The notes under the pieces: generated by a model
The model's database searches: none
What the model saw: the letters and a program-made list of their open reading frames with translations, nothing else
Told to the model about the DNA's origin: nothing
Translations under genes and position numbers: made by a program
Shown here: positions 9,052 through 19,947 of the stretch, in pieces
Position numbering within the stretch: position 1 is the stretch's first letter
How the letters are laid out: each line of letters begins with the position of its first letter
Assembly: GCF_900111805.1 (NCBI RefSeq)
Contig: NZ_FOJN01000001.1
Span: 248,001 to 312,000, forward strand
Source: Rhodococcoides kroppenstedtii
Lineage (GTDB): Bacteria > Actinomycetota > Actinomycetes > Mycobacteriales > Mycobacteriaceae
Direction: 5' to 3'
Length of the DNA: 64,000 nucleotides

Positions 9052-9612
9052 ATGGCCCCTCGACGCCTCGCTCCCCAGCACCTCGGCTCGCTGATCGGTG
9101 CCGTGTTCGGCCTCGTCTTCGTGCTCGTGAACTCCGCGACGTCGCCGACACCCGTCCGAGTGGTGCTCGTCGTCGCGGCGATGGCGGCCGCGGCGCTGGT
9201 GCTGGTGGGTATCGCGCGCGGTCCGGCCCCGTCGACTCCGCCCTCGGTGCGCCCGTTCGGGCGCGGCTACTGGGCCGTCGTCGCGGCCGAGGTGGTGGCC
9301 ATCGTGGTCGGCGTGCGCGTCGTCGCAGCGGCCGGACACCCACAGGCCGGGGTCGCGTGGGTGGCCACCGTCGTCGGCGTGCACTTCGTGGTGCTCGCGG
9401 TGCTGTGGCGGCTACGGCTCTTCCACGTCCTCGGCGGGGCCCTCACCGCCCTCGGCGTGGCCGGGCTCGTCCTGGCGTTCGCGGGCGCACCCGCCGTCGC
9501 GACGGACCTGACCGCGGGTGTCGGATCCGGCGTCGTGCTGCTCGTCTTCGCCCTGGTCGGAGTGTGGAGAGCCGGTGGTACCAGGCGATTTGGCAGTGCA
9601 CGGGTGCTATGA
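9052..9612 (+). CDS. small multi-pass membrane protein of unknown function
   Basis: 186 residues, very rich in Val, Ala, Gly and Leu, with about five hydrophobic segments (near 12-32, 37-55, 72-92, 97-118 and 125-180 as two spans). No catalytic motif or known family was recognised. GC-rich third codon positions support coding. It is 40 nt downstream of the SDR on the same strand and may be co-transcribed with it. Its last codons carry the TTGGCA element that could serve as the -35 of the tRNA-Asn promoter. Confidence 0.65.
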   Translation: MAPRRLAPQHLGSLIGAVFGLVFVLVNSATSPTPVRVVLVVAAMAAAALVLVGIARGPAPSTPPSVRPFGRGYWAVVAAEVVAIVVGVRVVAAAGHPQAGVAWVATVVGVHFVVLAVLWRLRLFHVLGGALTALGVAGLVLAFAGAPAVATDLTAGVGSGVVLLVFALVGVWRAGGTRRFGSARVL

Positions 9613-9620
9613 GTTAGAGT
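9590..9620 (+). promoter_or_regulatory. probable promoter of tRNA-Asn
   Basis: TTGGCA at 9590-9595 and TAGAGT at 9615-9620 are separated by 19 nt, and the tRNA begins 35 nt after the -10. The -35 lies inside the end of the preceding coding region. Confidence 0.45.
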
Positions 9621-9654
9621 CTCTTCTCGGCCGGTCACGTACCGGCTGCAGCAT

Positions 9655-9727
9655 TCCCCCATAGCTCAATTGGCAGAGCATTCGACTGTTAATCGAAGGG
9701 TTTCTGGTTCAAGTCCAGATGGGGGAG
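9655..9727 (+). tRNA. tRNA-Asn (anticodon GTT)
   Basis: The acceptor stem pairs TCCCCCA (9655-9661) with TGGGGGA (9720-9726), with discriminator G9727. The anticodon stem TTCGA/TCGAA encloses CTGTTAA, giving anticodon GTT at 9688-9690. The T arm contains GGTTCAAGTCC. All arms fold without mismatches by eye. Confidence 0.95.
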
Positions 9728-9737
9728 CTTTCGACAG

Positions 9738-9772
9738 GCCCCGGATCGCGCTCGATCGGTCCGGGGCTTTCT
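9738..9772 (+). terminator. intrinsic terminator after tRNA-Asn
   Basis: GCCCCGGA (9738-9745) pairs with TCCGGGGC (9760-9767), with an inner ATCG/CGAT extension, and TTTCT follows. It begins 10 nt after the tRNA and reads as a standard hairpin terminator. Confidence 0.8.
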
Positions 9773-9869
9773 CGTGTCTCCGCCCGAGGGGTGGGGTGCA
9801 CGCACGGGGGTATGACATCGGGCAGGATGGACACCCCGTCACCCGACCACCGAGAGGACCGCTGCACTC

Positions 9870-10106
9870 ATGATGCGTTTGTTGGTCGGCGTCGCTGCCG
9901 GATACGTGCTCGGCACCAAAGCCGGCCGCGGTCGGTACGAGCAGATCTCCCGCGCCACCAAGGCCGTCGCCTCGAGCCCGGCCACCAAGAAGATCGTCAC
10001 CGCGGGCCGGCAGAAGCTGTCCGATTCGCTGAACACCCAGCCGAAGCTCGAGCCCATGAAGCAGTACGACGACACGCAGGTGTTCGTCCCGCGCGACCAG
10101 CTCTAG
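9870..10106 (+). CDS. small conserved protein next to dnaG (YtxH-like/Rv2342-like)
   Basis: 78 residues. An N-terminal hydrophobic segment (about 3-16, LLVGVAAGYVLG) is followed by a basic, probably helical tail (GRGRYEQISRATKAV). This layout is that of small actinobacterial proteins encoded beside dnaG; by position it corresponds to M. tuberculosis Rv2342. A GAGAGGA ribosome site lies a few bases upstream of the ATG. Its function is unknown; the hydrophobic anchor plus basic helix suggests membrane attachment. Its end overlaps the end of dnaG by 4 nt on the opposite strand. Confidence 0.75.
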   Translation: MMRLLVGVAAGYVLGTKAGRGRYEQISRATKAVASSPATKKIVTAGRQKLSDSLNTQPKLEPMKQYDDTQVFVPRDQL

Positions 10107-12025
10107 ATCGCGGGGAACTCCGCGTCGGTGGTGCTGCCCACCGCCTGTTCGAGCAGGCTGCGGCGATACTGCTCGAGCGCGATGAGGTCGCCGAAGAGCG
10201 CGTTGTAGTCCTCCGGCTTCTCGATCGGCGACATGCGCTGGAGCTTCGACTTCAGCTCGGCGACCTGGCGACCCACCCAGACTTCCTGCAGCCGGGCCAG
10301 CACGCCCGAGATGTAGCGCGGGGTCGCCTCCTCCGAGATGGGCATCGGCTCGACCGCCAGCTCGGTCACCAGGGACCGCAGGCCCTTCGCCTCGGCCTTC
10401 TTGCCGACGGCGTCGAGCCACTCTCCTCCCCCGAGTCCCGCCGCGGTGCCGCCGGCCTCCCGGACGGCGTCCGAGACCGCGGCGTACGCCGGGTGACCGA
10501 AGGTCTCCGGGGGCAGCGAGTCGAACACCGAGCCGGCGATACCGGGGTGCTGCATCACCGCCTTGAGCGCCTCCCGCTGGGGCCACAACGTCGGATCGTC
10601 CCGACGCGGGTGAGCCGGCCCGGCCGGCGCGGCGGAATCCTCGGTCGGCCGGGACGGGCGACGCAACGGTGCGGGCGCGGCGCCCTTGGCGATCTTCGCG
10701 GCCTCCTCGCGGACCCGCCCGACCACCATGCGCTCGTCGATCCACCCCACCCAGCCGGACAGGCGCGCAGCGTAGTTGTCCCGCAGCGCGCGGTCCTTCA
10801 TCTGAGCGACCATCGGTACGGTGCGGCGCAGCGCCTCCACCTGCCCCTCGGCGGTGTCGAGGTTGCACTCGGCGAGCGCGCCCCGAATGGCGAACTCGAA
10901 CAACGGAGTACGACGAGCCACGAGGTCGCGTACGGCGGCGTCGCCCTGGCGCAGCCGTAGATCGCACGGGTCCATTCCCTCGGGCGCGACGGCGATGAAC
11001 GTCTGTCCGGCGAGCTTCTGATCGCCGGAGAACGCCTTCATCGCCGCGGCCTGCCCGGCCTCGTCGCCGTCGAAGGTGTAGATGATCTCGCCGCGCCAGA
11101 ACTTGTCGTCCATGAGCAGCCGACGCAGCAACGCGAGGTGGTCGTCACCGAATGCCGTGCCGCACGACGCGACGGCGGTGGTCACGCCGGCGAGGTGCAT
11201 CGCCATGACGTCGGTGTACCCCTCGACGACGACGGCCTGATGCCCCTTGGCGATGTCCTTCTTGGCCAGGTCGAGACCGAACAGCACCTGGGACTTCTTG
11301 TACAGCAACGTCTCCGGCGTGTTGACGTACTTGCCGGGCATGGTGTCGTCGTCGAAGATCTTGCGGGCGCCGAAGCCGATGACGTCGCCGGCGAGGTTGC
11401 GGATGGGCCACAGAAGTCGGCGGTGGAACCGGTCGATCGGACCCCGCTTGCCCTGCCGCGCCAGCCCCGCGGCTTCGAGCTCGGCGAACTCGAACCCCTT
11501 CTTCAGCAGGTGCTTGGTCAGCGTGTCCCAGCCGCCGGGAGCGAAGCCGCAGCCGAACAACCGCGCGGCCGCCGCATCGAAGTTGCGCTCGGTCAGGTAG
11601 TCCCGTGCGGCCTGCGCCTCGGGCGATCCGAGCTGCTCGGCGTAGAACTGTTGCGCCGCAGCGTTGGCCGCGACCAGACGCGCCCGCGTGCCGCGGTCCC
11701 GCTGGACGGAGGTACCGCCGCCCTCGTAGTCGATCCGGTAGTTCAGCCGGTCGGCGAGCTGCTCGACGGACTCGACGAAGCTGATGTGCTCCATCTTCTG
11801 CAGGAACGTGTAGACGTCCCCGCCCTCGCCGCACCCGAAGCAGTGGAACGTGCCGTGGTTCGGCCGCACGTGGAACGACGGCGTCTTCTCGTCGTGGAAC
11901 GGGCACAGGCCCATCATCGAATCGCCGCGCGGCGCCTTCAGGGCGACGTACTCGCCGACGATGTCCTCGATGCGCGTCCGTTCACGAACGGCCGCGATGT
12001 CTCGTTCGGGTATTCGGCCGGCCAC
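10103..12025 (-). CDS. dnaG: DNA primase
   Basis: 640 residues, a normal length for DnaG, which makes RNA primers at the replication fork. The N-terminal CHC2 zinc-binding domain has C41, H44, C62 and C65 (CPFHDEKT...HCFGCGEGGD). The Toprim catalytic core shows E268 in VVVEGYTDVMAMH and D319/D321 in YTFDGDEAG. The C-terminal third is the helicase-interaction region. The start is GTG or ATG at 12025 in a frame giving MAGRIPERDI, the usual DnaG opening. It follows dgt on the same strand, with a hairpin between them, as in mycobacteria. Confidence 0.97.
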   Translation of the reverse strand: MAGRIPERDIAAVRERTRIEDIVGEYVALKAPRGDSMMGLCPFHDEKTPSFHVRPNHGTFHCFGCGEGGDVYTFLQKMEHISFVESVEQLADRLNYRIDYEGGGTSVQRDRGTRARLVAANAAAQQFYAEQLGSPEAQAARDYLTERNFDAAAARLFGCGFAPGGWDTLTKHLLKKGFEFAELEAAGLARQGKRGPIDRFHRRLLWPIRNLAGDVIGFGARKIFDDDTMPGKYVNTPETLLYKKSQVLFGLDLAKKDIAKGHQAVVVEGYTDVMAMHLAGVTTAVASCGTAFGDDHLALLRRLLMDDKFWRGEIIYTFDGDEAGQAAAMKAFSGDQKLAGQTFIAVAPEGMDPCDLRLRQGDAAVRDLVARRTPLFEFAIRGALAECNLDTAEGQVEALRRTVPMVAQMKDRALRDNYAARLSGWVGWIDERMVVGRVREEAAKIAKGAAPAPLRRPSRPTEDSAAPAGPAHPRRDDPTLWPQREALKAVMQHPGIAGSVFDSLPPETFGHPAYAAVSDAVREAGGTAAGLGGGEWLDAVGKKAEAKGLRSLVTELAVEPMPISEEATPRYISGVLARLQEVWVGRQVAELKSKLQRMSPIEKPEDYNALFGDLIALEQYRRSLLEQAVGSTTDAEFPAI

Positions 12026-12090
12026 CGGGACAGTCTAGGCGTCCGGTCCGACGGCCCTGCACGGGCGAGCGGGGCGCTCTCCAGCCCCGG

Positions 12091-12127
12091 GAGCGGCCCG
12101 CTCTCCGACCCCACGAGCGGGCCGCTC
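12091..12127 (-). terminator. 13-bp perfect hairpin between dgt and dnaG
   Basis: GAGCGGCCCGCTC (12091-12103) and GAGCGGGCCGCTC (12115-12127) are exact inverted repeats around an 11-nt loop, abutting the dgt stop codon. There is no T tract. It may attenuate read-through from dgt into dnaG or act as an L-shaped (U-less) actinobacterial terminator. Confidence 0.5.
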
Positions 12128-13413
12128 TAGCCCCACGACGCCTGCGCGCCGAGGCTGGCGGCGTCGATGCGTTCGAGCCGGGACTCGGTGCAGGACGCGA
12201 TCTGGTCGACGACGACGCGGGTGCGGGCGGCGTCGTCACCGGCGGCGGACCAGGCCGGCAGGAACATCGGGTCGAGCGAGGCGGGTGCGGAGTGCAGCAG
12301 CCACGCGGCGACGCGGTGGATGCGGTCGCGTTGGCGGTCCTGGCGGCGGCGGTGGCCGTCGTCGGACATGACGTACCGCAGCGCCATGGTCTTGAGCAGC
12401 GCCACCTCGGCGCGGACCAGCTCGGGAACGGACAGGTCGGCGTCGTAGCGCCGCACCGCGCGTCCGTCGGCGGCCTCCCGGGTGGACGAGACGGCGGCCG
12501 TGGTGAACCGCCCCACCAGCTCGCTCGTCATGCGCTTCAGGGCGACCGAGCGGACCAGGGTGCCGTCGTACCCGGCGGCGTCGGAGACCACCGGCAGCTC
12601 CGACAGTCGTTGCGCCGCCTCGCACATCAGGTCACGGTCCAGTCCGCGGAACTCGCGGATCGCGAGGTCGGCCAACGCGTCCTGCTCGGCCCGATCGGCG
12701 AGCGAACGGAGGTCGATGCGCCCGGCGATGACGCCGTCCTCGACGTCGTGCACCGAGTACGCGACGTCGTCGGCCCAGTCCATGGCCTGCGCTTCGAGGC
12801 ACTGCCGCCGCTCCGGCGCCCCGGCGCGCACCCAGGCCAGGGTGGCGGCGTCGTCGTCGTACGCGCCGAACTTGGCGCCCGGCGACGGCCTGGTCCACGG
12901 GTACTTGATCGCCGCGTCCAGCGACGCGCGGGTGAGGTTGAGTCCGGCGCTACGACCGTCGTCGCCGAGCACCTTCGGTTCCAGCGCGGTGAGGATGCGC
13001 AGGTTCTGCGCGTTGCCCTCGAAGCCGCCGCAGGACGCGGCGACCTCGTCGAGCGCGCGCTCACCGTTGTGGCCGTAGGGCGGGTGACCGATGTCGTGGG
13101 CGAGCCCGGCGAGCTCGACCAGGTCGGGATCGCACCCGATGCCGTCGGCGATGCTGCGGCCGATCTGCGCCACCTCGAGCGAGTGGGTCAGCCGCGTGCG
13201 CGGCGTGTCGCCCTCCCGCGGACCGGTCACCTGGGTCTTGTCGGCCAGTCTGCGCAGTGCCGCCGAGTGCAGCACCCGAGCGCGGTCGCGGGCGAACGCA
13301 CCGCGCGATTCGGCGGCCGACTCCGGCGCGAGGCCGGCGGACTTCGGTGCCTCCGGAACCCGGCGGTCGACGTCGGCGTCGGTGTAGGTGTCGGTCGCAG
13401 GCCGGCCGGCCAT
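12127..13413 (-). CDS. dgt: deoxyguanosinetriphosphate triphosphohydrolase-like protein
   Basis: 428 residues from ATG 13413. The HD-domain metal site is visible: H77 in [10 protein letters not shown] and H106-D107 in [15 protein letters not shown], with the N-terminal [10 protein letters not shown] signature. Dgt enzymes hydrolyse dNTPs to deoxynucleosides and triphosphate and so limit dNTP pools; specificity within the family varies. The start codon overlaps the stop of the upstream DUF218 gene by one base (TGATG), implying translational coupling. Its place upstream of dnaG matches the mycobacterial order. Confidence 0.93.
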   Translation of the reverse strand: MAGRPATDTYTDADVDRRVPEAPKSAGLAPESAAESRGAFARDRARVLHSAALRRLADKTQVTGPREGDTPRTRLTHSLEVAQIGRSIADGIGCDPDLVELAGLAHDIGHPPYGHNGERALDEVAASCGGFEGNAQNLRILTALEPKVLGDDGRSAGLNLTRASLDAAIKYPWTRPSPGAKFGAYDDDAATLAWVRAGAPERRQCLEAQAMDWADDVAYSVHDVEDGVIAGRIDLRSLADRAEQDALADLAIREFRGLDRDLMCEAAQRLSELPVVSDAAGYDGTLVRSVALKRMTSELVGRFTTAAVSSTREAADGRAVRRYDADLSVPELVRAEVALLKTMALRYVMSDDGHRRRQDRQRDRIHRVAAWLLHSAPASLDPMFLPAWSAAGDDAARTRVVVDQIASCTESRLERIDAASLGAQASWG

Positions 13414-14117
13414 CACTGTCCTGCCGTGTAGGAGAAGTCCGCGGAGTGGTGGGTGAGCTGGTACCACAGCAGAGCCGCTGTCTCCCGGCCGATTCCGTGG
13501 ATCTGCGACTCCCGCGTGTACACCGCGGGTCCCTGCCGGGTGGGCGAGGTCCACGCGTCCAGACCGGCGTCCTGCGCCATGGTGCGCGTCCGCAACGAGT
13601 GCCACGGGTCGCTCACCAGCGTCACCCGATTCAGGCCGCGGCTCTGCAGTTCGGCGGCCACCGCCTCGATGCTGCGCAGCGTGTCCGAGCCCTCCTCGAC
13701 GGCGACGACGTCCTGCGCCGGCACCCCCTGGTCGACGAGGTAGGTGCGGCCCGACGCGGCCTCGGTGTAGTTGTCCCCCACCTGTTTTCCGCCGACGGTG
13801 ACCACCAGCGGGGCGATACCGGCCTGGTAGAGCGCCGAGGCCTGCGCGAGCCGCGCCTCGAACACCGACGACGGCACGCCGTCGTACTGAGCCGCTCCCA
13901 GCACCACGATGGCGTCGGACGGCGTGTGATCGTCGATGCGCGCCACCTGCCACACGCGGACGGCCGTGCCCAGCACCACCAGCAGTCCCACCAGGACGAC
14001 ACCCGCGATCAGCCGACGGATCCACCGCGCCAGCGTGCCGCCGAACCCCAGCCGGGGTGGTCGGGTGGCCGTGTCGCGGTATCCGTCGCGGTCGTCGTAG
14101 TAGTAGTCCGTACTCAT
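13413..14117 (-). CDS. SanA/YdcF-like DUF218 membrane-anchored protein
   Basis: 234 residues from ATG 14117. A short Tyr/Asp-rich cytoplasmic N-terminus is followed by one membrane segment (about 32-52, [15 protein letters not shown]) and a DUF218 domain (about 62-230) with the family motifs [28 protein letters not shown] and [10 protein letters not shown]. Relatives include SanA and ElyC, implicated in envelope barrier function, but the reaction is not established. It is translationally coupled to dgt and diverges from the TPM-domain gene. Confidence 0.82.
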   Translation of the reverse strand: MSTDYYYDDRDGYRDTATRPPRLGFGGTLARWIRRLIAGVVLVGLLVVLGTAVRVWQVARIDDHTPSDAIVVLGAAQYDGVPSSVFEARLAQASALYQAGIAPLVVTVGGKQVGDNYTEAASGRTYLVDQGVPAQDVVAVEEGSDTLRSIEAVAAELQSRGLNRVTLVSDPWHSLRTRTMAQDAGLDAWTSPTRQGPAVYTRESQIHGIGRETAALLWYQLTHHSADFSYTAGQ

Positions 14118-14225
14118 CGCGACCCAGTTTGCCAGCCGCACCTGTGACCGACGTGTGCGGCGCGCACGTGCAGGGGGCGTCCGGATCACCTGAAAGTCGT
14201 GCCAGACGACCGGTAGGTTCCCCCC

Positions 14226-16247
14226 ATGACTTCGGCCTCCACGCGAACGGCCCGCTCCGTGCTCGCCGCGCTGATCCTGCTGACCACCCTGCTGGGCGGC
14301 GGTGTGGCGAGAGCCGAGGAGCCGTTCCGCGTCCCGGAGCAGGTCACGGACCTCTCCGGCGTCCTCGACGACGGTGACCGCGCCGAGGTCGAGGCCGCTG
14401 TCGATCGGCTCTACACCGACCAGGGGCTGCGGCTGTGGGTGGTACTGGTCGACGACTTCTCCGGCGTCCCGTACGCCCAGTGGGGTGAGCGCACCGCCGT
14501 CGCCAGCGACTTCGGCGACCGCGACATCCTGCTCGCCGTCGCCACCGTCGCCCGGTCCTACACGCTGAACGTCCCGCAGGCCCAGACCGCCATCTCGAAC
14601 TCGGAGATCTCCGACCTCGAGCAGAGCAGCATCGAACCCGCCCTGCGCGAGGAGCAGTGGGCCGGCGCCGCCACCGCCGCGGCGACGGGGCTCGCCAAGG
14701 CCGTCTCGACCACCGGTTCCGGATCGGCCGGACTGTGGGTCGCTCTCGCCGTCCTCGTCCTGGTGGTCGTCGGCGCGATCGCGTTCGGACGCATCCGGAC
14801 CGCCCGCCGTCGTCACGCGGCGGCCGAGGCGGCACGCACGGTCGACGGCAGCGATCCGGCCGCGCTGGCCGCCCTGCCCGCCGACGTCCTCGACGAGCGG
14901 GCGCGCGAGATCCTCACCGAGACCGACGAGGCCGTCCGCGCCAGCGCCGAGGAACTGGCCGCGGCCACGGACGAGCTCGGCGAGGCCGGCGCCCGCCCCT
15001 TCACGACGGCGTTGGCCGACGCCCGTCGGGCGCTCGCCGAAGCCCACGAACTGCGTCAACGTCTCGACGACGCGATCCCCGAGTCTCCGGAGGAACGACG
15101 CCGGATGGTCGAGCGCATCGTCACCTCCTGCGCGGAGGCGGACCGCGTGCTGGACGAGAAGGTGGCCGAGTTCGACGAGATTCGCAACCTGCTGATCGAC
15201 GCGGGCGCGCGGCTCGACGCGCTGACCCAACGGCAGGTCGAGCAGACGGCGCGACTCGAGGGCTGCGCGGCCACGCTGGAGTCGCTGCGGTCCCGGTACG
15301 ACGCGTCCGTGCTCGCCCCGGTGGCCGACAACGTCACGCTGGCGCGTGAGCAACTCGCGCTGGCCGACTCGGCGATCGACGACGGACGGGACGCCGCCGC
15401 GCAGCCGGTCGGTCAGCAGGGACCGGTGGTCGCCGCCGTGCGCACGGCGGAAAGTGCGCTGACCCGGGCCCGCACGCTGCTCGACGCCGTCGATCACGCG
15501 GACGAGGACATCGTGGCGGCTGTCGACCAGTTGCCCGCCGCGATCGCCGACGCGCGTGAGGACGTGGCGACGGCGGACCGGTTGGCGACGCACGGCGGCG
15601 AGGCGTTGGCGTCGGCCCGGTCGGCGACCGTGGCCGCGATCGAGCGTGCGGAGCGCTCGGGCGCCACGGACCCGCTGGGGGCGATGCACGCCCTCGTCTC
15701 CGCCGACGCGGCGCTCGACGACGCGCTCGCCGCGGCCACGGAAGCGCAGCAGCGGGACGAGCACGCCCGCGCCCGCCTCACCCGCGACCTCGCCGCGGCG
15801 TCCGCGCAGGTTCGGGCCGCGAACGAGTTCATCGCCTCGCGCAGCGGCGCCGTGAAGGTCCAGGCCCGCACCCGGCTGGCGGAGGCGGAACGGCACCTGC
15901 AGGCCGCACAGCACTTCGCGGAGTCGGACGCGCCGCGCGCCCTGCAGCACGCCGCGGCCGCTCTGTCCTTGTCGGCGCAGGCGTCGCACGCGGCGCAGGC
16001 CGACGTGGCCGACTGGGAGGCGACGCAGCGGCCGCGCCATTCCGGCGGCTACGGCGGCGGATCCACGGCCGGCGGCGTGCTCACCGGGGTGCTCATCGAC
16101 AGCGTGCTGCGCGGCGGCTTCGGCGGCGGGCGCTCCTACGGAAACCGCCGCAGCGGTGGCTACGGCGGTTTCGGTGGTGGACCCCGGTCGTTCGGTGGGT
16201 CGGGGTCCTCGGGGCGGATAGGCAGGAGCTCCGGAGGCCGGTTCTAG
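14226..16247 (+). CDS. TPM-domain membrane protein with long helical region and Gly-rich tail
   Basis: 673 residues. A signal peptide (about 1-30, cleaved near ARAEE) leads into a TPM fold (about 35-155, starting [16 protein letters not shown]), then a membrane segment (about 172-190). A long alanine-rich helical part follows (about 195-600, probably coiled coil), ending in a tail of GGYGGG and [10 protein letters not shown] repeats (about 605-673). TPM domains occur in YgcG-type proteins and have been linked to phosphatase activity or photosystem repair. By position this is the Rv2345 equivalent. The Gly/Ser/Arg tail resembles low-complexity localisation tails. Function unknown. Confidence 0.8.
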   Translation: MTSASTRTARSVLAALILLTTLLGGGVARAEEPFRVPEQVTDLSGVLDDGDRAEVEAAVDRLYTDQGLRLWVVLVDDFSGVPYAQWGERTAVASDFGDRDILLAVATVARSYTLNVPQAQTAISNSEISDLEQSSIEPALREEQWAGAATAAATGLAKAVSTTGSGSAGLWVALAVLVLVVVGAIAFGRIRTARRRHAAAEAARTVDGSDPAALAALPADVLDERAREILTETDEAVRASAEELAAATDELGEAGARPFTTALADARRALAEAHELRQRLDDAIPESPEERRRMVERIVTSCAEADRVLDEKVAEFDEIRNLLIDAGARLDALTQRQVEQTARLEGCAATLESLRSRYDASVLAPVADNVTLAREQLALADSAIDDGRDAAAQPVGQQGPVVAAVRTAESALTRARTLLDAVDHADEDIVAAVDQLPAAIADAREDVATADRLATHGGEALASARSATVAAIERAERSGATDPLGAMHALVSADAALDDALAAATEAQQRDEHARARLTRDLAAASAQVRAANEFIASRSGAVKVQARTRLAEAERHLQAAQHFAESDAPRALQHAAAALSLSAQASHAAQADVADWEATQRPRHSGGYGGGSTAGGVLTGVLIDSVLRGGFGGGRSYGNRRSGGYGGFGGGPRSFGGSGSSGRIGRSSGGRF

Positions 16248-16307
16248 AGTGGCCTCCGGCCCCGTGCGCCTTTTGCACATCCTGAGATGTGCAAAAGGCG
16301 CACGGGG
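16231..16307. terminator. double inverted repeat between convergent TPM and glyS genes
   Basis: A 9-bp inverted repeat (16231-16239/16251-16259) spans the end of the TPM gene. Immediately after it is a perfect 22-bp inverted repeat, 16260-16281 and 16286-16307, with a 4-nt CTGA loop. The second hairpin fills the entire gap up to the glyS stop codon at 16308. Each arm includes a CTTTTGCACA stretch, so the T run is inside the stem rather than after it. A bidirectional terminator is the simplest reading. Confidence 0.7.
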
Positions 16308-17693
<1,386 letters not shown>

Positions 17694-17823
17694 GGGGCCA
17701 GTTCTCCATCTCGGGTCGTGAGTCGGTGGTGGCGGAGCGCGGACGTGGTGTGTCCGGCCGCGACACATCAGACTATCGGCCCGGTGGGGTCTCGCGGACC
17801 ACCGCGTCCGCGACGCGCCCCGG

Positions 17824-17875
17824 TTGACATGCGCCATCACGCATATCACAATGATTACGATTTGCAATAACGACG
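17824..17875 (+). promoter_or_regulatory. AT-rich promoter/operator of the smtB-zur operon
   Basis: TTGACA (17824-17829) and CACAAT (17848-17853) are 18 nt apart. The stretch 17840-17875 is strikingly AT-rich for this genome and contains ATGATTACGATTTGCAAT, which resembles a Zur/Fur-type half-palindrome. In mycobacteria SmtB represses its own operon and is released by zinc. Operator boundaries were not resolved. Confidence 0.5.
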
Positions 17876-17899
17876 ACTCGACGACGGGGTGTTCTCTCG

Positions 17900-18316
17900 A
17901 TGAGCGTGCCGCACGCGGTGCCGGATCCCGGCTCCACCCTTCCCCATCCGGCGACGGATCTGCCGCCCAAGGAGGTGCTGACCGGCGCCGGGGATCTGCT
18001 GCGGGCGCTCGCCGCACCGGTTCGGATCGCGATCGTGCTGCAGCTGCGCGAGTCGGCGCGGTGTGTGCACGAACTGGTGGGTGCCCTCGGCGTCACCCAG
18101 CCGTTGATCAGCCAGCACCTGCGCGTGCTCAAGGCCGCCGGGGTGGTGAACGGCGAGCGGTCCGGCCGGGAAGTGCTCTACCGGTTGGTGGACGACCATC
18201 TGGCGCACATCGTCGTCGATGCCGTGGAGCATGCGACCGAGGGGTCTGCGCATGCGACCGAGGGGGCTGCGCAGGCGACCGAGGGTGCGGCTGGGACGGA
18301 CGGTGCCGGTCGATGA
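17900..18316 (+). CDS. smtB: ArsR/SmtB-family zinc-responsive repressor
   Basis: 138 residues. The winged-helix ArsR domain spans about 25-108: [19 protein letters not shown], then [23 protein letters not shown] (recognition helix) and the wing [10 protein letters not shown], with [14 protein letters not shown] as the alpha-5 metal site (Asp/His ligands). It precedes zur with a 4-nt ATGA overlap, the same pairing as Rv2358-Rv2359 in M. tuberculosis, where zinc releases SmtB from the operator. The last 30 residues are three near-identical (H/Q)ATEG repeats from a 24-bp DNA repeat (about 18228-18291), an unusual low-complexity tail. Confidence 0.88.
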   Translation: MSVPHAVPDPGSTLPHPATDLPPKEVLTGAGDLLRALAAPVRIAIVLQLRESARCVHELVGALGVTQPLISQHLRVLKAAGVVNGERSGREVLYRLVDDHLAHIVVDAVEHATEGSAHATEGAAQATEGAAGTDGAGR

Positions 18317-18720
18317 GCGCGACGAAGACCGTCGGCCTCCGGTCGACCAAGCAGCGCAGCGCGATCTCGGAGTTGCTCGACACGGTCGACGAGTTCCGTT
18401 CGGCGCAGGACCTGCACGACGAGTTGCGACGACGCGGCGACGGCATCGGCCTGACCACGGTCTATCGGACGCTGCAGGCAATGGCCGACGCGGGCACCAT
18501 CGACGTGCTGCGCACCGATTCCGGGGAGTCGGTGTACCGCCGCTGCTCCGCCGGCCACCACCATCACCTGGTGTGTCGAGACTGTGGTTTCACCGTGGAG
18601 GTCGAGGGCGCCGCGGTGGAGCGGTGGACCAAGTCCGTGGCCGGTGAGCACGGGTTCACCGACGTCAGTCACACGGCGGAGATCTTCGGCCTGTGCAGCG
18701 AGTGCGCCGCCAAGGACTGA
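18313..18720 (+). CDS. zur: zinc uptake regulator Zur (FurB)
   Basis: 135 residues from ATG 18313, overlapping the smtB stop. Fur-family architecture: winged helix 1-80 (STKQRSAISELL, GIGLTTVYRTLQAM) and a dimerisation domain with HHHHLVCRDCG and a C-terminal CSEC pair that together make the structural Cys4 zinc site. The coupling to smtB and the CxxC...CxxC arrangement favour Zur over Fur. With zinc bound, Zur represses zinc uptake and zinc-free ribosomal protein genes; SmtB sets zur expression. Confidence 0.9.
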   Translation: MSATKTVGLRSTKQRSAISELLDTVDEFRSAQDLHDELRRRGDGIGLTTVYRTLQAMADAGTIDVLRTDSGESVYRRCSAGHHHHLVCRDCGFTVEVEGAAVERWTKSVAGEHGFTDVSHTAEIFGLCSECAAKD

Positions 18721-18736
18721 GACTGCCGGACGGGAC

Positions 18737-19141
18737 TCAGGGCACCAGGCCCACGCGCGCCTTCTCGACGCCGGACAGCACCAGGACCAGCATGGTCATG
18801 AGCGGCTCGTCGTCGAGTCCGGTGGCCGGGAAGGTGTAGCGCAGGATCACGTCGGCCTGCGATCCGTGACCCACCACCGAGATCGACCCGAACTGGGACT
18901 CGGCGTTGCGCGCGGCCACCTTGGCGCGCAGCCCACCGGACGACGGCCGATCCCACGCGAGGACCGACGTCAGCGCGAGCACCTCGAGACCTGGCCCCAG
19001 CGCGACGGCCCGCAGCGAGCACAGGGCGCCCGCGTACGTGAAGCCGAGCGAGCCGTCGTCGGCCACGGTGACGTCGGCGAACTGGCCGAGGATCACGCGC
19101 GTCCGGTCCTGCAGGGCCGCGACCACGTCGTGCTCGGTCAT
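18737..19141 (-). CDS. YbjN/type III-chaperone-like small protein
   Basis: 134 residues, soluble, with alternating strands and a final helix, and no catalytic motif. The pattern resembles the YbjN/SecB-like chaperone fold common in actinobacteria, but the similarity is weak by eye. Its ATG overlaps the uppS stop by 4 nt (ATGA), so it is probably translated with recO-uppS. By position it matches Rv2360c, a conserved protein of unknown function. It converges on zur. Confidence 0.6.
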   Translation of the reverse strand: MTEHDVVAALQDRTRVILGQFADVTVADDGSLGFTYAGALCSLRAVALGPGLEVLALTSVLAWDRPSSGGLRAKVAARNAESQFGSISVVGHGSQADVILRYTFPATGLDDEPLMTMLVLVLSGVEKARVGLVP

Positions 19142-19947
19142 TTCACTCCCCCGAATCGCCGGTCACGCGAGGCGAACTCGACGCACGCGGCCCACAGATC
19201 GCGGCGGTCGAAGTCCGGAAACAGCTTCTCCTGGAACACCATCTCCGCGTAGGCCGACTGCCAGAGCAGGAAGTTCGACGTGCGCTGCTCGCCGGAGGGC
19301 CGGAGGAACAGGTCGACGTCCGGCATGTCGGGCTCGTCGAGGTAGCGGGCGAACGAGGCCTCGGAGATCTTCTCCGGATCGAGCTGCCCGGCCGCGGCCC
19401 GCCGGGCGATCTCGCGGGCGGCGTCGACGATCTCCGCGCGGCCGCCGTAGTTGACGCACATGGTCAGCGTCATGACGGTGTTGTCCTTCGTCAGCTCCTC
19501 CGCGATCTCGAGCTCGCGAATCACGCTGCGCCACAGCCGCGGTCGTCGCCCCGCCCATCGCACCCGGACGCCCATCTCGTGCATCTCGTCACGGCGTCGA
19601 CGGATGACGTCGCGGTTGAAGCCCATGAGGAACTTGACCTCGTCGGGACTGCGTCGCCAGTTCTCCGTGGAGAACGCGTACGCCGACAGCCAGCGCACGC
19701 CGATCTCGATGCAGCCCTCCACGGTGTCCATGAGCACCGCCTCGCCGCGTTCGTGGCCGGCCGTACGGGGCAGCCCGCGGTCCTGCGCCCAGCGTCCGTT
19801 GCCGTCCATGACCAGGGCGACGTGGCGCGGAATCAGCTCCGGCTGCAGGATCGGCGCCCGCGCCCCCGACGGGTGCGGGCTCGGCGGGCGCACGGCGCGA
19901 CTATCGGACGGGGTCGGCTGCTCGCGACGACGGATCACGGGTCTCAT
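19138..19947 (-). CDS. uppS: (di)trans,polycis-prenyl diphosphate synthase (UPP/decaprenyl-PP synthase)
   Basis: 269 residues from ATG 19947; GTG 19938 is an alternative. Catalytic D48 sits in [14 protein letters not shown]; other cis-prenyltransferase motifs are AYAFSTENW and [19 protein letters not shown]. The enzyme condenses isopentenyl diphosphates to make the lipid carrier used for peptidoglycan and arabinogalactan. The start lies 47 nt inside the recO coding region, so the two are co-translated. Matches Rv2361c by position, which makes decaprenyl diphosphate; chain length cannot be read from sequence here. Confidence 0.94.
   Translation of the reverse strand: MRPVIRRREQPTPSDSRAVRPPSPHPSGARAPILQPELIPRHVALVMDGNGRWAQDRGLPRTAGHERGEAVLMDTVEGCIEIGVRWLSAYAFSTENWRRSPDEVKFLMGFNRDVIRRRRDEMHEMGVRVRWAGRRPRLWRSVIRELEIAEELTKDNTVMTLTMCVNYGGRAEIVDAAREIARRAAAGQLDPEKISEASFARYLDEPDMPDVDLFLRPSGEQRTSNFLLWQSAYAEMVFQEKLFPDFDRRDLWAACVEFASRDRRFGGVK

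Noticed and set aside
14118-16280. Long minus-strand frame opposite the TPM-domain gene
   Set aside because: It is an antisense extension of the DUF218 gene; the plus strand has a signal peptide, TPM motifs and correct codon bias.
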